Assembly (NCBI RefSeq): GCF_009363115.1
Contig: NZ_CP045298.1
Location: 2,076,001-2,140,000 of the forward strand
Direction: 5' to 3'
Origin: Paenibacillus brasilensis
Lineage (GTDB): Bacteria > Bacillota > Bacilli > Paenibacillales > Paenibacillaceae
DNA length: 64,000 nt
Under the pieces are notes generated by a model, which worked only from the letters and a program-made list of their open reading frames with translations, searched no databases and was not told the DNA's origin. Positions 63,269 to 64,000 of this stretch are shown in pieces. Numbering within the stretch: the first letter of the stretch is position 1; each line of letters starts with the position of its first letter. Made by a program: the position numbers and the translations under genes.

Positions 63269-64000
63269 AGGCAGTGACTTACCAAGGCATCAAAAACGTG
63301 GTGGTCAAAGAGGTTCCGGACCCAAGTATTCAAAAAGCCGACGATGCGATTATCAAACTGACGACAACTGCCATTTGTGGCTCAGACCTGCATCTCATCC
63401 ACGGGATGATTCCGAATCTACAGGAGAATTATGTTATCGGACACGAGCCGATGGGTGTTGTAGAAGAGGTTGGAAGCGGCGTGACAAACTTAAAAAAGGG
63501 AGATCGCGTGATCATTCCGTTCACCGTTGCGTGTGGTGAATGCTTTTACTGTAAAAACCAATTGGAAAGCCAATGTGATCATTCTAACGAGCATGGAGAT
63601 ATGGGCGGTTTTTTGGGCTATTCGGAAACAACCGGTGGGTATCCGGGTGGACAAGCTGAATATTTACGCGTGCCTTTCGCCAACTTCACTCACTTCAAAA
63701 TTCCCGAGAGCTGCGAGCATCCCGACGAGAAGCTCTGTCTCATCGCTGATGCAATGACTACTGCCTTCTGGAGCGTCGATAATGCCGGGGTGAAGGACGG
63801 AGACACGGTCATCGTCATTGGTTGCGGGCCGGTAGGTCTGCTGGCGCAGAAGTTCGCCTGGTTCAAAGGAGCAAAGCGAGTCATTGCAGCGGACTATCTG
63901 GATTATCGTCTGCAACATGCGAAGCGTACCAACCACGTGGAGATCGTTAATGTGGAATCGCAAGAGAACGTCGGCAACTACCTGAAGGAAATGACCAAGG
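63265..64000 (+). CDS. Zinc-dependent alcohol/formaldehyde dehydrogenase, cut by window end
   Basis: The first 245 residues are present. Catalytic zinc ligands are AICGSDLHL and [16 protein letters not shown]; structural zinc cysteines are [20 protein letters not shown]. The NAD site is [18 protein letters not shown]. It reads as the long MDR group that includes AdhB and glutathione-independent formaldehyde dehydrogenase. Start ATG 63265 after GGAGG, overlapping the CotF stop (ATGA). The coding region is open at position 64000, so the C-terminus is outside the window. Confidence 0.88.
   Translation, partial: MKAVTYQGIKNVVVKEVPDPSIQKADDAIIKLTTTAICGSDLHLIHGMIPNLQENYVIGHEPMGVVEEVGSGVTNLKKGDRVIIPFTVACGECFYCKNQLESQCDHSNEHGDMGGFLGYSETTGGYPGGQAEYLRVPFANFTHFKIPESCEHPDEKLCLIADAMTTAFWSVDNAGVKDGDTVIVIGCGPVGLLAQKFAWFKGAKRVIAADYLDYRLQHAKRTNHVEIVNVESQENVGNYLKEMTK

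Noticed and set aside
1-64000. tRNA, rRNA or prophage genes
   Set aside because: No cloverleaf-like, rRNA-like, capsid, portal, terminase or integrase sequence was recognised on either strand.

Overview
The window looks like a chromosomal segment of a Paenibacillus, most likely of the P. polymyxa group. Pointers are Gram-positive spacing of ribosome binding sites with ATG, GTG and TTG starts, spore-coat genes (CotF type, three YheC/YheD ATP-grasp proteins), guanine and cobalamin riboswitches, and a regulator plus secreted pro-peptide pair of the type described as Alo quorum sensing in P. polymyxa. No tRNA, rRNA, CRISPR array, prophage or intact insertion sequence was recognised. The species assignment is inference; no search was run.

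Layout. 0-9 kb: a membrane-protein operon, an SgrR-like regulator, the Alo-type receptor with a small pro-peptide gene overlapping its end, a deletion scar joining two 5'-truncated genes, and an asparaginase. 8.7-16.8 kb: a polar amino-acid ABC transporter, then a five-gene Ni/peptide-type ABC transporter behind a cobalamin riboswitch with terminator. 17-21.6 kb: secreted proteins and xpt-pbuX behind a guanine riboswitch. 21.9-25 kb: a decayed rhamnose operon (broken rhaB and an in-frame rhaA'-'rhaD chimera) beside an intact AraC-type regulator. 25-40 kb: an accessory, partly degenerate stretch with a broken VanZ gene, an IS110 fragment, truncated DinB-like and WYL-regulator genes, two genes that seem to start at CTG, and a dispersed family of small structured repeats found only here. 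39.8-48.5 kb: mmuM, pyrKD, rlmN and several regulator/oxidoreductase pairs (LysR-SDR, HxlR-flavodoxin-fold reductase-SDR). 48.5-54 kb: a YheC/YheD gene, a gpx remnant, a TetR-SDR-Crp cluster, and a WYL regulator with DinB partner.

The most notable system is at 54.1-58.8 kb: five co-directional, tightly packed genes in the order YheC/YheD ATP-grasp, PEP phosphomutase, phosphonopyruvate decarboxylase, 2-aminoethylphosphonate (AEP) aminotransferase, YheC/YheD ATP-grasp. This is a complete PEP-to-AEP route enclosed by two spore-associated ATP-grasp proteins. The right end (59-64 kb) holds a b561-like membrane protein, a rearranged beta-helix fragment, a frameshifted acetate transporter, an aldo/keto reductase with a MerR-type promoter, and a cotF-adh operon that runs off the window.

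At least ten genes carry frameshifts, premature stops or internal deletions. Three of the frameshifts lie in homopolymer runs, so those may be assembly errors; the internal deletions and truncations are much less likely to be.
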